NCBI GenBank assembly: GCA_963842155.1
Contig: CAWJFP010000015.1
Location: 17,922-81,921 of the forward strand
Source: CAWJFP01 sp963842155
GTDB lineage: Bacteria; Pseudomonadota; Alphaproteobacteria; JACZXZ01
DNA length: 64,000 nucleotides
Direction of reading: 5' to 3'
Shown here: positions 9,895 to 19,056 of the stretch, piece after piece
Layout of the letters: every line of letters begins with the position of its first letter
Numbering within the stretch: the first letter of the stretch is position 1
The notes under the pieces: generated by a model
Seen by the model: the letters and a program-made list of their open reading frames with translations, nothing else
Databases searched by the model: none
What the model was told of the DNA's origin: nothing
Made by a program: the position numbers and the translations under genes

Positions 9895-10629
9895 TCAAGA
9901 GCTTACGCGACGAAATCGAACTCGGTGATCGCACGCGATCCGGCGGCGCGCTCGCGGCTCGAGGTCGTGCTGACCTATCCGAGCTTCCATGCCCTTCTCT
10001 GGCATCGCTTGGCGCATGGGGCCTGGACCAGAGGCTGGCGGCTTTTGGGCCGGATTCTCTCGCATATCGGCAGGTTCTTGACCGGAATCGAGATCCATCC
10101 GGGCGCCAAGATCGGGCGGCGGCTCTTCATCGATCACGGCACGGCGGTGGTGATCGGCGAGACCGCGGAGATCGGCGACGACGTCACCATGTATCACAGC
10201 GTCACCCTGGGGGGCGTGCTGCCCTCGGTCAATTCCGCAGCGCAGGTGGGCGTCAAGCGCCATCCGACCATACGCGACAAGGTGATCATCGGCTCGGGCG
10301 CGCAGGTCCTCGGCCCCATCACGGTGGGCGAGGGCGCGCGGATCGGGGCCAATGCGGTCGTCACCAAGGATATCCCGCCGGGCGTCACCGCCGTGGGCAA
10401 TCCGGCCCGTATCGTGATGCCGCACGACAAGCGGACGGCCGCCGCCTTCATGGCCTATGGCATGCCGCCGGGCGAAGTGAGCGACCCGGTCCTGCGCGCG
10501 ATCGAGGATTTGCGCGGCCAGGTAGCGGCCCTCAAGGAGCAGGTCGTTGAGCTGGAGGAACGGGTCGCGCGCGAGACGAGCGCCGAGCCGGAGGCGCAGC
10601 GAGGCATCCGCGTTTCCGGCCAGCCCTGA
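9888..10629 (+). CDS. cysE: Serine O-acetyltransferase, apparent frameshift at codons 11-12
   Basis: CysE acetylates L-serine with acetyl-CoA, the committed step before sulfide is incorporated into cysteine. The protein has the left-handed beta-helix hexapeptide fold with acid-base histidines at IDHGTAVVIGE and MYHSVTLGG, and VGNPARIV closing the core. The conserved N-terminus MIFKSLRDEIE starts at ATG 9888 but is out of frame with the rest, which resumes as SVIARDPAARSRLEVVL at GTG 9925. The span holds one extra base (GAACTC at 9918-9923); dropping it gives a normal 246-residue enzyme. If the shift is real, translation from GTG 9925 would still make a 234-residue protein lacking 12-13 N-terminal residues. 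A nearby promoter overlapping ATG 9888 makes that alternative worth considering. First gene of a block with two cysteine desulfurases. Confidence 0.88.
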
Positions 10630-10648
10630 ACGGCGCATCGGCAATGAA

Positions 10649-11761
10649 GTGAGCCCTGCCGTCTATCTCGATTACAACGCGACGGCGCCGCTCAGGCCCG
10701 AGGCGCGCCGGGCGATGGAAGCGGCGCTCGCCGAGACGGGCAATCCCTCCTCCGTGCATCGCTTCGGCCGTGCCGCGCGTGCGAAAGTGGAGGCGGCGCG
10801 GGCGGAGGTGGCGGGGCTCATCGGCGCCGAACCCGGCCAGATAATCTTCACCAGCGGCGGCACGGAAGCGAACAATCTGGCGCTGCTCGGCTGCGGATGC
10901 GAGCGGCTGCTGGTGGCAGCCGTCGAGCATGATTCCGTGCTCGCCGCGGCGCCCGATGCGACCGCGATACCGGTGGACGCGGACGGGTTGATCGATCTCT
11001 CGGCGCTGGCGGGGCTCCTCGCGGCGGACGCGCGGCCGGCGCTGGTCTCGGTCGGCATGGCCAATAACGAGACGGGCGTGATCCAGCCGATCGCGGCGGT
11101 CGCCGCGCTTGCCAAGGCGCATGACGCGCTGCTCCATTGCGACGCCGTACAGGCCGCCGGCAAGATCGCGCTCGATTGGCCGGCGCTCGGTGTCGATTAT
11201 CTCTCGCTCTCGGCGCACAAGCTCGGCGGGCCGCAAGGCGTGGGTGCGCTGGCGACCGCGCCGGACGCCCCGCTTCTCGCGCGCCAGAAAGGCGGCGGGC
11301 AGGAGCGCGGGACCCGCGCCGGTACCGAGAACCTGCCCGGCATCGCGGGCTTCGGCGCCGCCGCCAACGCGGCGCGTCGGGCGCTCGCCGGCTTCGCCGA
11401 TCTTGCCGTTTGGCGCGACCGGCTGGAGGCGGCAATCGGCGAGATCGCCCCGGCCGCGCGCTTCTTCGGCAAGAACGCGCCCAGGCTGCCCAATACCGCC
11501 TGCTTCACCATGCCGGGCGTGGCGAGCGAGACGCAGGTGATCGCGCTCGATCTCGCGCATGTCGCGGTCAGCGCGGGAGCGGCCTGCTCCTCGGGCAAGA
11601 TGCGGCCCTCCCATGTGCTGCGCGCCATGGGCGCGAGCGAGGCCGAGGCGGGCAGCGCCATCCGGGTGAGCCTCGGCTGGGCCAGCGAGGCGGGCGACAT
11701 CGAGCGCCTGCTCGAGGCCTGGGCCGCGCTTTATCGCAAGAGCGCCATGCGCGCCGCTTGA
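10649..11761 (+). CDS. Cysteine desulfurase (NifS-like, class V aminotransferase)
   Basis: PLP enzyme converting cysteine to alanine and a protein-bound persulfide. YLDYNATAPL opens the fold, SAHKLGGPQG carries the PLP lysine (Lys191), and SAGAACSSGKMRPSHVL carries the catalytic Cys313. The active-site loop is of the longer IscS/NifS type. At 371 residues it is a little shorter than IscS. I chose GTG 10649 because family homology begins right after it; the open frame upstream overlaps cysE. It sits 19 bases after cysE and 71 bases before a second desulfurase, which argues for one operon. Paralogous to, but clearly divergent from, the next gene. Confidence 0.88.
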   Translation: MSPAVYLDYNATAPLRPEARRAMEAALAETGNPSSVHRFGRAARAKVEAARAEVAGLIGAEPGQIIFTSGGTEANNLALLGCGCERLLVAAVEHDSVLAAAPDATAIPVDADGLIDLSALAGLLAADARPALVSVGMANNETGVIQPIAAVAALAKAHDALLHCDAVQAAGKIALDWPALGVDYLSLSAHKLGGPQGVGALATAPDAPLLARQKGGGQERGTRAGTENLPGIAGFGAAANAARRALAGFADLAVWRDRLEAAIGEIAPAARFFGKNAPRLPNTACFTMPGVASETQVIALDLAHVAVSAGAACSSGKMRPSHVLRAMGASEAEAGSAIRVSLGWASEAGDIERLLEAWAALYRKSAMRAA

Positions 11762-11832
11762 GCGGCGGACGAAAATCGCTCATATCATGAAGGCCGCGGT
11801 CGCCTTGCCCGACCGGACGGCCGGAACGCGGA

Positions 11833-13056
11833 ATGGCGAAATCAGTGACCGAGCTCGAGCGCAATCGGCCCAAGCTGCCGATCTACCTGGATTATCAGGC
11901 GACCACGCCGGTCGACCCGCGCGTGCTCGCGGCCATGTTGCCTTACCTCGACGAGAAGTTCGGCAATCCGCATTCGACGAGCCATGGCTTCGGCCGCGAG
12001 GCGGAGGCGGCGGTGGAGGCGGCGCGGGCGCAGCTTGCTTCTCTCATCGGCGCGGAGCCGCGCGAGATCGTCTTCACCTCGGGCGCCACCGAATCGAACA
12101 ATCTGGCGATCAAGGGCGCGGCGCGCTTCGAGCACGAGAAGCGGCGCCATATCGTCACCCTCGCGACCGAGCATAAATGCGTGCTCGAGAGCTGCCGCGC
12201 GCTCGAGGCCGAAGGCTTTCGGATCAGCGTCCTGCCCGTCGAGCCGAGCGGCCTGGTCTCGCTCGATCGCCTGGCGGCCGCCATCGCCGACGATACGCTG
12301 CTCGTCTCGATCATGGCGGCCAACAACGAGATCGGCGTGATCCAGCCCCTCGCCGAGATCGGCGCGCTCTGCCGCGAGCGCGGCATCTACTTCCACAGCG
12401 ACGCGGCCCAGGCCGTCGGCAAGATCGCGCTCGACGTGGAAGCGCTCGCCATCGATCTCATGAGCATCTCCGGACACAAGGTCTACGGCCCCAAGGGCAT
12501 CGGCGCGCTTTACGTCCGCAGGCGGCCGCGCGTGCGTTTGGCGCCCCTGATGAGCGGCGGCGGGCAGGAGCGCGGCCTGCGCTCGGGCACCTTGCCCGCG
12601 ATGCTTTGCGTGGGATTCGGCGAGGCGGCGGCCCTGGCGGCGGGCGAGATGGCATCGGAGGCATCGCGCCTCATGGCATTGCGCGAGCGGCTCAAGGGCG
12701 GGCTCGAGCGGCGCCTGCCGGAGATGCTGCTCAACGGCGACGCGGAGCGGCGGCTGCCGGGCAATCTCAATCTCGCCTTCCCCGGCATCGACGCCGAGGC
12801 GCTGATGGCGGCGCTGCCCGAGCTCGCGCTCTCGACCGGGTCAGCCTGTACCTCGGCGGCGATCGAGCCTTCCTACGTGCTCGCCGCCTTGGGCCTGCCC
12901 GACGCGCTTGCGCGCGCGAGCGTTCGCGTCGGCATCGGCCGCTTCACCGGCGAGGCGGAAATCGATTACGCGATCGAGGCGATCGCCGGCGCGGTCGGGC
13001 GGCTGCGCCGCGAGAAGCCGCACGCGGCACCCGTCTCCGCGGCGAGACGCGCCTGA
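11833..13056 (+). CDS. iscS: Cysteine desulfurase IscS-type
   Basis: 407 residues with IYLDYQATTPVDPRV at the start, SISGHKVYGPKGIGALYV containing the PLP Lys216, and LSTGSACTSAAIEPSYVL with the mobile catalytic Cys339. IscS donates persulfide sulfur to Fe-S scaffolds and to tRNA-thiolating enzymes. No iscU, hscBA or iscA follows; instead the stop overlaps the ferredoxin start (TGATG). In this genome the SUF operon at 51-58 kb probably handles cluster assembly. This enzyme may mainly feed thiolation, for example MnmA encoded 2.3 kb downstream; that division of labour is inferred. Confidence 0.92.
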   Translation: MAKSVTELERNRPKLPIYLDYQATTPVDPRVLAAMLPYLDEKFGNPHSTSHGFGREAEAAVEAARAQLASLIGAEPREIVFTSGATESNNLAIKGAARFEHEKRRHIVTLATEHKCVLESCRALEAEGFRISVLPVEPSGLVSLDRLAAAIADDTLLVSIMAANNEIGVIQPLAEIGALCRERGIYFHSDAAQAVGKIALDVEALAIDLMSISGHKVYGPKGIGALYVRRRPRVRLAPLMSGGGQERGLRSGTLPAMLCVGFGEAAALAAGEMASEASRLMALRERLKGGLERRLPEMLLNGDAERRLPGNLNLAFPGIDAEALMAALPELALSTGSACTSAAIEPSYVLAALGLPDALARASVRVGIGRFTGEAEIDYAIEAIAGAVGRLRREKPHAAPVSAARRA

Positions 13057-13392
13057 TGGCCAAGATGGTGTTTATCGGGCGCGACGGCACGCGCAAGGAG
13101 GTCGACGCGCCGATCGGGCTTTCCGTGCTCGAGATCGCGCATCGCAACGATGTCGATATCGAGGGCGCCTGCGAGGGCTCGCTCGCCTGCTCGACCTGCC
13201 ATGTGATCGTCGATCCCGACTGGTACGAGCTGCTGCCCGAGGCGAGCGAGGACGAGGAGGACATGCTCGACCTCGCCTTCGGCCTCACCAAGACCTCGCG
13301 GCTCGGCTGCCAGCTCGTCATCACCGAGGAGCTCGACGGGCTCGACCGTGCGATTGCCGGCGGCCACGCGCAACATGCTGGCCGGAGGCTGA
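13056..13392 (+). CDS. fdx: Adrenodoxin-type 2Fe-2S ferredoxin, frameshift near the C-terminus
   Basis: An ISC-type [2Fe-2S] ferredoxin with cluster ligands Cys39, Cys45, Cys48 (ACEGSLACSTCHV) and Cys85 (SRLGCQLVIT). It supplies electrons for Fe-S assembly and related reactions. The annotated frame does not end where the family ends and runs on to 13577 over the next gene. In the +1 frame the expected tail TVRLPAATRNML is followed by a stop at 13390-13392. One extra base around 13341-13352 explains this, giving a normal ~111-residue protein. All four ligands lie before the shift, so even the shifted product would keep its cluster site. Confidence 0.88.
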
Positions 13393-13396
13393 GGCG

Positions 13397-14125
13397 ATGG
13401 CGGCGGCGGGCAAGGCGGAGGCGCCGGGCGCCATTCCGCCGCTCGCCGCGCCGCAGAGCCTTTATGCGCGGCTCCGCGCCAGCTGTGCCGAGGAGTGGCG
13501 GCGCTATGTCGAGCATGAGTTCGTCCGCCGGCTCGCCGAAGGCAGCCTGCCCGAAGCCTGCTTCAGGCATTATCTGACGCAGGATTACCTCTTCCTCATC
13601 CATTTCGCCCGCGCTTACGGGCTCGCCGTGTACAAGGCCGATGGCATTCTCGGCATGCGCGCGGCGGCGCGGCGCATCGCGGCACTCCTCGATACAGAGA
13701 TGGGCCTCCATGTCGGCTATTGCCGGCGTTGGGGGCTCGACGAGCCGGCCATGGCCGCGACGGCCGAGGCGCCCGCCTGCATGGCCTATACGCGCTATGT
13801 GCTCGAGCGCGGCATGGCGGGCGATATCCTCGATCTCCATGTCGCGCTGGCGCCATGCATCCTGGGCTATGCCGAGATCGGCCGCGCGCTCGTCGCGGAC
13901 AAGCGCACGCGGCTCGAGGGCAATCCCTACCGCGACTGGATCGAGACCTATGGCGATGCCGATTACCAGGCCTCGGCGCGCGGCGAGGTGGCGGAGATCG
14001 AGCGGCTCGCCGCCGCGCGCGGGGCCGAGGCGCGCTTCAAGAGCCTGGCCGAGACCTTCGCCGCCGCGACTCGCCTCGAGATCGGCTTCTGGGAGATGGG
14101 GCTCGCGCCGCCGTCCGCCGCTTGA
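13397..14125 (+). CDS. tenA: TenA-family thiaminase II / aminopyrimidine aminohydrolase
   Basis: A 242-residue all-helical TenA/PQQC-fold protein. YLTQDYLFLIHFARAYGLAVYK (Asp63 region) and LAPCILGYAEIG, with likely catalytic Cys154 and Glu160-side residues, are typical. TenA hydrolyses degraded thiamine pyrimidines so that HMP can be salvaged. It starts four bases after the corrected ferredoxin stop, so it belongs to the cysE-desulfurase-fdx operon. The link may be thiazole/thiamine sulfur metabolism, which is inference. Convergent with corA, 12 bases apart. Confidence 0.85.
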   Translation: MAAAGKAEAPGAIPPLAAPQSLYARLRASCAEEWRRYVEHEFVRRLAEGSLPEACFRHYLTQDYLFLIHFARAYGLAVYKADGILGMRAAARRIAALLDTEMGLHVGYCRRWGLDEPAMAATAEAPACMAYTRYVLERGMAGDILDLHVALAPCILGYAEIGRALVADKRTRLEGNPYRDWIETYGDADYQASARGEVAEIERLAAARGAEARFKSLAETFAAATRLEIGFWEMGLAPPSAA

Positions 14126-14137
14126 TAGGCGCCGGCC

Positions 14138-15133
14138 TCACAGCCAGCCGCGCAGCTTGAACCAGAGCAGCGGCAATACCGCGCTCAGGAAGATCAGCGC
14201 TAGGCCGTAGGGGTAGCCCCAGCTCCAGTCGAGCTCGGGCATGTTCTTGAAGTTCATGCCGTACATGCTGGCGATCAGGGTCGGCGGCACGCCCACCACC
14301 GACACGATGGTGAGCACCTTGATGATGTTGTTCTGCTCGATATTGATGAGGCCCAAGGTGGCGTCGAGCAGAAGCTGCACCTTGTTCATGAGATGCGCGT
14401 CGTAATCGTTGAGCGAGAGCAGGTCGAGGCGCAGCGATTCGAGGCGCGGTTTCACCTCGGCCGGCAGCCACTCGGCGCCCAGGCTGGTGACATAGGGGAT
14501 GATGCGGCCGATACCGAGCAGGCTGTCGCGGATCTTGGAGGCGAGATCGCCGCTACGGCCGACGCGGCGCAGGATCTTGCGCAGATCCGCGTCCTGCCGC
14601 GCAGGCCGCCGCGCCTTCGCCGTCTCGACCGTTTCGGCGCCGAAGATGCGACGCGAGACGGCGTCCAGCTCGGCCTCGACGCTCTCGAGCAGGTCGGCGA
14701 GACGGTCGGTCACCGCGTCGATGAGGCCGGCGAAGACGCCGGCGCTGCTGCGTTGCACGGCGTCGGGCTTGCCGGTGCGCTCGATGAAGGTGGCGAAGGA
14801 GGTGAGCGGCTCGAAGCGCAGGGTGATGAGGCGCTCGCGGGTGAGGATGAAGCCGACCGGCGTCACCAAAGCCAAGTCGGCGTCCGCGCGGTAAATGAGC
14901 GGGGCGCTGAGATAGAGCGCGCCGTTCTCGCTGTGCAACCGGCTCGAGCTCTCGATCGCGCTCAGATCCTGGAGCGTCGGCAGGCGCAGCCCCGTCATCT
15001 TCTCGACGAAAGCGATCTCCGCCTCGCTGCCGTTCAAGATGTCGATCCAGAGGATATCCGGCGGCAGGCTCGCGCGGGAGAGATCGGCCGCCGGCGGCTG
15101 GCGGCCGGCGGCGCAATCGTAAAGAGCAAGCAT
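14138..15133 (-). CDS. corA: CorA-family divalent metal (Mg/Co) transporter
   Basis: 331 residues: a large cytoplasmic N-terminal domain, a long coiled-coil helix with the LLLDATLGLINIEQNNIIKVLT stretch, then two C-terminal membrane helices. The pore signature YGMNF follows helix 1, and a polar tail LRGWL ends the protein. The family forms homopentameric Mg2+ channels of the inner membrane. The start at 15133 (MLALYDCA) was chosen over an upstream in-frame ATG because homology begins there. Confidence 0.92.
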   Translation of the reverse strand: MLALYDCAAGRQPPAADLSRASLPPDILWIDILNGSEAEIAFVEKMTGLRLPTLQDLSAIESSSRLHSENGALYLSAPLIYRADADLALVTPVGFILTRERLITLRFEPLTSFATFIERTGKPDAVQRSSAGVFAGLIDAVTDRLADLLESVEAELDAVSRRIFGAETVETAKARRPARQDADLRKILRRVGRSGDLASKIRDSLLGIGRIIPYVTSLGAEWLPAEVKPRLESLRLDLLSLNDYDAHLMNKVQLLLDATLGLINIEQNNIIKVLTIVSVVGVPPTLIASMYGMNFKNMPELDWSWGYPYGLALIFLSAVLPLLWFKLRGWL

Positions 15134-15356
15134 CGGATCCTCGGTTGCGATTGATGGGGAAGCGACATCCCGGCTCGACCGCGCGCCGTCCCGGCACGCG
15201 TTGCGCCCCTGAGGAGGAGCGCGGCCGCCATTATCCGCGGGCTCGGCGCCGCCGTCCATGGCGGACGATGCATTCCCCGTGCCCTGCGATTGCGCCGGCC
15301 GCGCGGGCTCGCTTATAGTCGCCGCCCATGGGCGGCCCGAACGACATGAGCGCGAC

Positions 15357-16499
15357 ATGAGTGCTGCATCCTGCAACTCTCTCGGCATCGCCAAGGCGCC
15401 GCGCGCGACGCGCGTGGTCGCCGCCATGTCGGGCGGCGTGGACAGCGCCGTCGTCGCGGCACTCCTCAAGGAGGAGGGCTACGAGGTCGTCGGCGTCACC
15501 TTGCAGCTCTACGATCATGGCGCGGCCACAGGCCGCAAGGGCGCCTGCTGCGCCGGTCAGGACATCCATGACGCGCGTCGCGTGGCCGAGCGGCTCGGCA
15601 TCCCGCATTACGTGCTGGACTACGAGAAGCGCTTCCGCGAGCGCGTGATCGAGCCCTTCGCCGCGAGCTATCTCGCCGGCGAGACGCCGGTGCCTTGCGT
15701 TGCCTGCAACGAGCGGGTCAAGTTCAGCGACCTGCTCGCGCTCGCGCGCGAGCTCGATGCGGACGCGCTGGCGACGGGCCATTACGCGCGCCGGCTCCGT
15801 GGTCCCGAGGGGCCGGAGCTGCATCGCGCCGCCGATGAGACGCGCGACCAGAGCTATTTCCTTTTCGCCACCACGCGGGCGCAGCTCGACTATTTGCGTT
15901 TTCCGCTCGGCGACCGGGCCAAGGCCGAGACGCGCGCGCTCGCCCGGCGCCTCGAGCTGCCGGTGGCCGCCAAGCCGGACAGCCAGGATATCTGCTTCGT
16001 GCCGAGCGGCTCGTACGCGCGCGTGGTCGAGCGGCTCAAGCCCGGCGCCACCGAGCCCGGCGAGATCGTCGATCTCGAGGGCAAGGTGCTGGGCCGGCAT
16101 GACGGCATCATCCATTACACGGTCGGGCAGCGCCGCGGCATCGGCATCGGCGGCGTGGCCGAGCCGCTCTATGTCGTCGGGCTCGACGCGGCGTCGCGGC
16201 GCGTCGTGGTCGGCCCGCGCGCGGCGCTGGCGCGCGACATCGTCTATCTGCGCGCGCTGAATTGGCTGCCGGCGACACCGCTCGCGCCGTCGGGCCGCAG
16301 GGTGACGGTCAAGCTGCGCTCGACGCAGCCGCCCGCGCCGGCGATGGTCTTCCCCCGCGCGGAGGGCGAGGCGGAGCTAAGGCTCGAGAATGCGGAGCTC
16401 GGCGTCGCGCCGGGCCAGGCGGCGGTGCTCTATGACGGGACGGCCGTACTGGGTGGGGGCTATATCCGCGCGGCCGCCGCGAGCCGCAAGGCGGCCTGA
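15357..16499 (+). CDS. mnmA: tRNA-specific 2-thiouridylase MnmA
   Basis: 380 residues. The PP-loop SGGVDS at residues 25-30 activates the uridine 34 carbonyl with ATP. Two redox cysteines are visible, in PCVACNERVKF (Cys117) and DSQDICFVPSG. MnmA installs s2U34 in Lys, Glu and Gln tRNAs using persulfide sulfur that starts from IscS, encoded 2.3 kb upstream. ATG 15357 (MSAASCN) is preferred over an upstream in-frame ATG at 15258. Confidence 0.95.
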   Translation: MSAASCNSLGIAKAPRATRVVAAMSGGVDSAVVAALLKEEGYEVVGVTLQLYDHGAATGRKGACCAGQDIHDARRVAERLGIPHYVLDYEKRFRERVIEPFAASYLAGETPVPCVACNERVKFSDLLALARELDADALATGHYARRLRGPEGPELHRAADETRDQSYFLFATTRAQLDYLRFPLGDRAKAETRALARRLELPVAAKPDSQDICFVPSGSYARVVERLKPGATEPGEIVDLEGKVLGRHDGIIHYTVGQRRGIGIGGVAEPLYVVGLDAASRRVVVGPRAALARDIVYLRALNWLPATPLAPSGRRVTVKLRSTQPPAPAMVFPRAEGEAELRLENAELGVAPGQAAVLYDGTAVLGGGYIRAAAASRKAA

Positions 16500-16535
16500 T
16501 CCGGCGAATGAAGCCATGAAAGGGAGATAAGCGCG

Positions 16536-16838
16536 ATGAGCTTGCAAACCCTGACCGACGATCTGCGCGGGCGCGTCAAGTCGGCCCCGGCGCTCGGCCA
16601 TAAGGTCAAGATCAACCTCGGCGGCGAGGGGATCATATTGTGGGACGGCACCGGTGCCGCGAACGAGGTCGGGAACAAGGACGGCGAGGCCGAGACGACC
16701 ATCAGCATATCGGCCGAGGACTTCGCCGAGCTCATGTCCGGCCAGCTCGATCCGACCATGGCCTATATGCAAGGCAAGCTCAGGATCGAGGGCGACATGA
16801 GCGTCGCCATGAAGCTCTCCGGGACGCTCGGCGGGTAG
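16536..16838 (+). CDS. SCP2 sterol-binding domain protein
   Basis: A stand-alone 100-residue SCP-2 domain. Visible core motifs are GHKVKINLGGEG, ETTISISAEDFAELMSGQLDP and AYMQGKLRIEGDM, which form the lipid-binding pocket in this family. The single-domain form may bind acyl-CoA or other hydrophobic ligands; no partner is evident. Preceded by AGGGAGA at a good distance from ATG and 36 bases after mnmA. Confidence 0.9.
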   Translation: MSLQTLTDDLRGRVKSAPALGHKVKINLGGEGIILWDGTGAANEVGNKDGEAETTISISAEDFAELMSGQLDPTMAYMQGKLRIEGDMSVAMKLSGTLGG

Positions 16839-16869
16839 GGAAACGCTCCGTTCCGTTTCGCAGTCGTCA

Positions 16870-16914
16870 TTCCGGACGAGCAAATCCCTCGACAGGGATT
16901 TGTGCGATCCGGAA
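16870..16914. repeat. REP-like nested palindrome
   Basis: An outer arm TTCCGGA (16870-16876) pairs with TCCGGAA (16908-16914), and an inner perfect 9-bp stem CAAATCCCT/AGGGATTTG (16881-16889 and 16894-16902) has a 4-base loop. The surrounding GTCATTCCGG...CCGGAAATCCATG frame resembles dispersed palindromes common in alphaproteobacterial intergenic DNA. It could also end transcription after the SCP2 gene, but it lacks a T-tract. I saw no second copy in the window. Confidence 0.6.
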
Positions 16915-16957
16915 ATCCATGGCAAGGCCAGCGCTCGCGTCGGACCTGGCGCAAATC

Positions 16958-16985
16958 TTGACAGGCCGCGCGCTTTCGCTATAGG
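16958..16985 (+). promoter_or_regulatory. Sigma-70 promoter of the tRNA-Met gene
   Basis: A perfect TTGACA -35 box (16958-16963), 16-base spacer and TATAGG (16980-16985), about 47 bases before the mature tRNA 5' end. Confidence 0.65.
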
Positions 16986-17032
16986 GCTTGGCCGCCCGCG
17001 CGCCGCATTCGAAAGCCTCCGCGCGCCACCGT

Positions 17033-17107
17033 GGCAGCGTAGCTCAGTGGTAGAGCAGGGGAATCATAATCCCTTGGTCGGGGGTTCAAATCCCTCCGCT
17101 GCTACCA
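17033..17107 (+). tRNA. tRNA-Met (anticodon CAT), elongator-like
   Basis: A full cloverleaf can be drawn: acceptor GGCAGCG/CGCTGCT (G1-U72 wobble), D stem GCTC/GAGC, anticodon stem GGGGA/TCCCT with loop ATCATAA giving anticodon CAT, T arm GGGGG-TTCAAAT-CCCTC, discriminator A and an encoded CCA. The paired 1-72 end and the lack of initiator G-C triplets in the anticodon stem argue for elongator Met. An Ile2 tRNA with modified CAT cannot be excluded by sequence alone. Confidence 0.92.
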
Positions 17108-17159
17108 ACCTCCTACCACCGAACCATATTTGCCGACCAAATTGCGTGAGGAGCGAACG

Positions 17160-18982
17160 ATGAAGATGTTTTCTATCGTTCTGGGCGTGATCGTCGCGGC
17201 CGGACTCGTCGCGGCCGGGTTTGTCTATGTCTACTGGAACCAGACCGTGCCGATCGCGGCGATGGCGATAAATTACGTGCGCTATCTATCCGCGCCGGTT
17301 GGAACGCTGACAACGGAATTGGCGATTTCCAAGGGCGCGACACCATCGGTCGCGTCAGGCGCTCCGATTGCGAATCCAGCGCCGGCCGCTCCTCTTGTCG
17401 CCGACCAGACCCCCGGGGCGACCGCCGAGAATTGGCCAAGCTACAACAAGACGCTGACCTCAAATCGGTTCTCGGAGCTCAGCCAGATCAATAAGGACAA
17501 TGTCGGCGGAATGAAGGTTCTGTGCACCTACGACACGGGCCAATATACCGGCTTCACCTCGGGTTTGCTCGAGGTGGATGGCGCCCTGGTCGCGGTGACC
17601 GAATACGATATTTTCTCCATCGATCCGACCAATTGCCGACAGAACTGGCGTACGCACGAGGATTACACCGCCGGCATCGCCGCAGGGCGTCAACCGTGGC
17701 GCGGCTTATATGGATGGCGAATTGTTCCGCGGGACTCAGGACGGCCGCGTGTTGGCCTACGACTTTAGAACGGGTAAGCGCCTCTGGGAGACCTCCATCG
17801 CCGATCCGAAGAAGGGTGAGTCCGTACCGGCGGCGCCGATTGCCTGGGACGGCCTTGTGTTCGTCGGCAACGCGGGCGGAGACGTGAAAGGCGTGAAGGG
17901 CCGCATGTATGCGCTCGACGCCAAGACCGGCAAGATCGTTTGGGAATTTTATCTGGTGCCAAGGACGGCGGGCGATGTCACGCGCGGACCGCAGGGTGCG
18001 ACGCCTCTTGACGCCTCCAGCTGGAAAAACCCGCCGGGTTCCCCCATCACCGGCGGGGCGACTTGGACATCTTACACCCTCGACCCGGCCACCGGGCTTC
18101 TCTACGTGCCGGGGGGAAATCCGGCGCCCGATTTCGCGACCGGACCACGCGAAGGATCCAACCTTTATTCCGGATCGGTCATCGTGCTGGACGCCAAGAC
18201 CGGAGCCTACAAGAGCCACATAAAGATCGTCCCGGTCGACTGGCATGACTGGGATGTCTCGAGCGCGCCGGCGATTATCCAGACGGCCGGCGGCAGGAAA
18301 CTCCTGTCGGTTGCGCCAAAGGACGGGCATCTCTACGGCTTCGACCTCGCCACCGGTGCCCTGCTTTATCGCATGCCGGTGACTCGCGTCGAGAACGCGG
18401 ACAAGACCTTTTCGACCGACAAGTCGGTTCATTTCTGCCCGGGGTCGGTTGGCGGCGCGGAATGGAACGGGCCGGCCTATGATCCCAAGACCAATCTCGT
18501 CCTGGTCGGCGAAGTCGAATGGTGCACGACCGTGACGCTGCAGACGCCCGAGCAAATCCAGAAGACCCCGGCAGGAACGCCGTGGTCGGGCGAGGCCTCG
18601 ATCAATCCGTTCAACACCTGGGGCAAGCCGGACCCGTTCGGCGAGTGGGCAGGCTGGATTTATGCGAGCGACGCCGATACGGGCGCCTGGAAATGGCGGA
18701 TCAAGACCAACTATCCCATCCAGAGCGGCGTGACGCCGACGGCCGGCGGTGTCATCTTCTTCGGCGACATGGGCGGTAATTTCTACGCTGTCGATGCAAG
18801 CAACGGCCAGAAATTGTGGGGCCAGAAAATCGGCGGCGCCGTGGGTGGCGGGGTCATTACCTATCAGGCCAATGGAATGCAGAAAGTCGCCGTCGCGACC
18901 GGTCTCACGGAAATCCTGTGGCCCACCGAAATCACGACCGCGAAGCTGTCGATCCTCGGCCTGGACGCTGGCCATCGAATAA
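17160..18982 (+). CDS. PQQ-binding beta-propeller dehydrogenase, two apparent frameshifts
   Basis: A membrane-anchored quinoprotein-like protein of about 606 residues. An N-terminal membrane segment (FSIVLGVIVAAGLVAAGFVYVYW) is followed by a propeller with repeated A-W-D/G-W-type blades (LDAKTGKIVWEF, YDFRTGKRLWE, VDASNGQKLWG) and HDWDVSSAPA, a likely active-site/metal region. Such enzymes oxidise alcohols or sugars in the periplasm. The frame breaks near 17676-17682: the upstream frame ends sensibly at EDYTAGI, and PQGVNRGAAYMDGELF follows in the next frame. A second +1 base near 18966-18975 is needed to reach TAA at 18980-18982; without it the frame runs antisense into the next gene. The start ATG has GAGGAG upstream. 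The substrate is not predictable. Confidence 0.78.
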
Positions 18983-19056
18983 GCCTGAGTCCGGTCGGAG
19001 CGGGACGTCGCCGCCGCTCCGGCACAAGCCTTCCGGTCTCTAATTGCCTCTCCGCT

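Noticed and set aside
13393..13577. Extension of the ferredoxin frame by ~60 codons
   Set aside because: It overlaps tenA in another frame and is Arg-rich; the family tail is present one frame over, ending at 13392.
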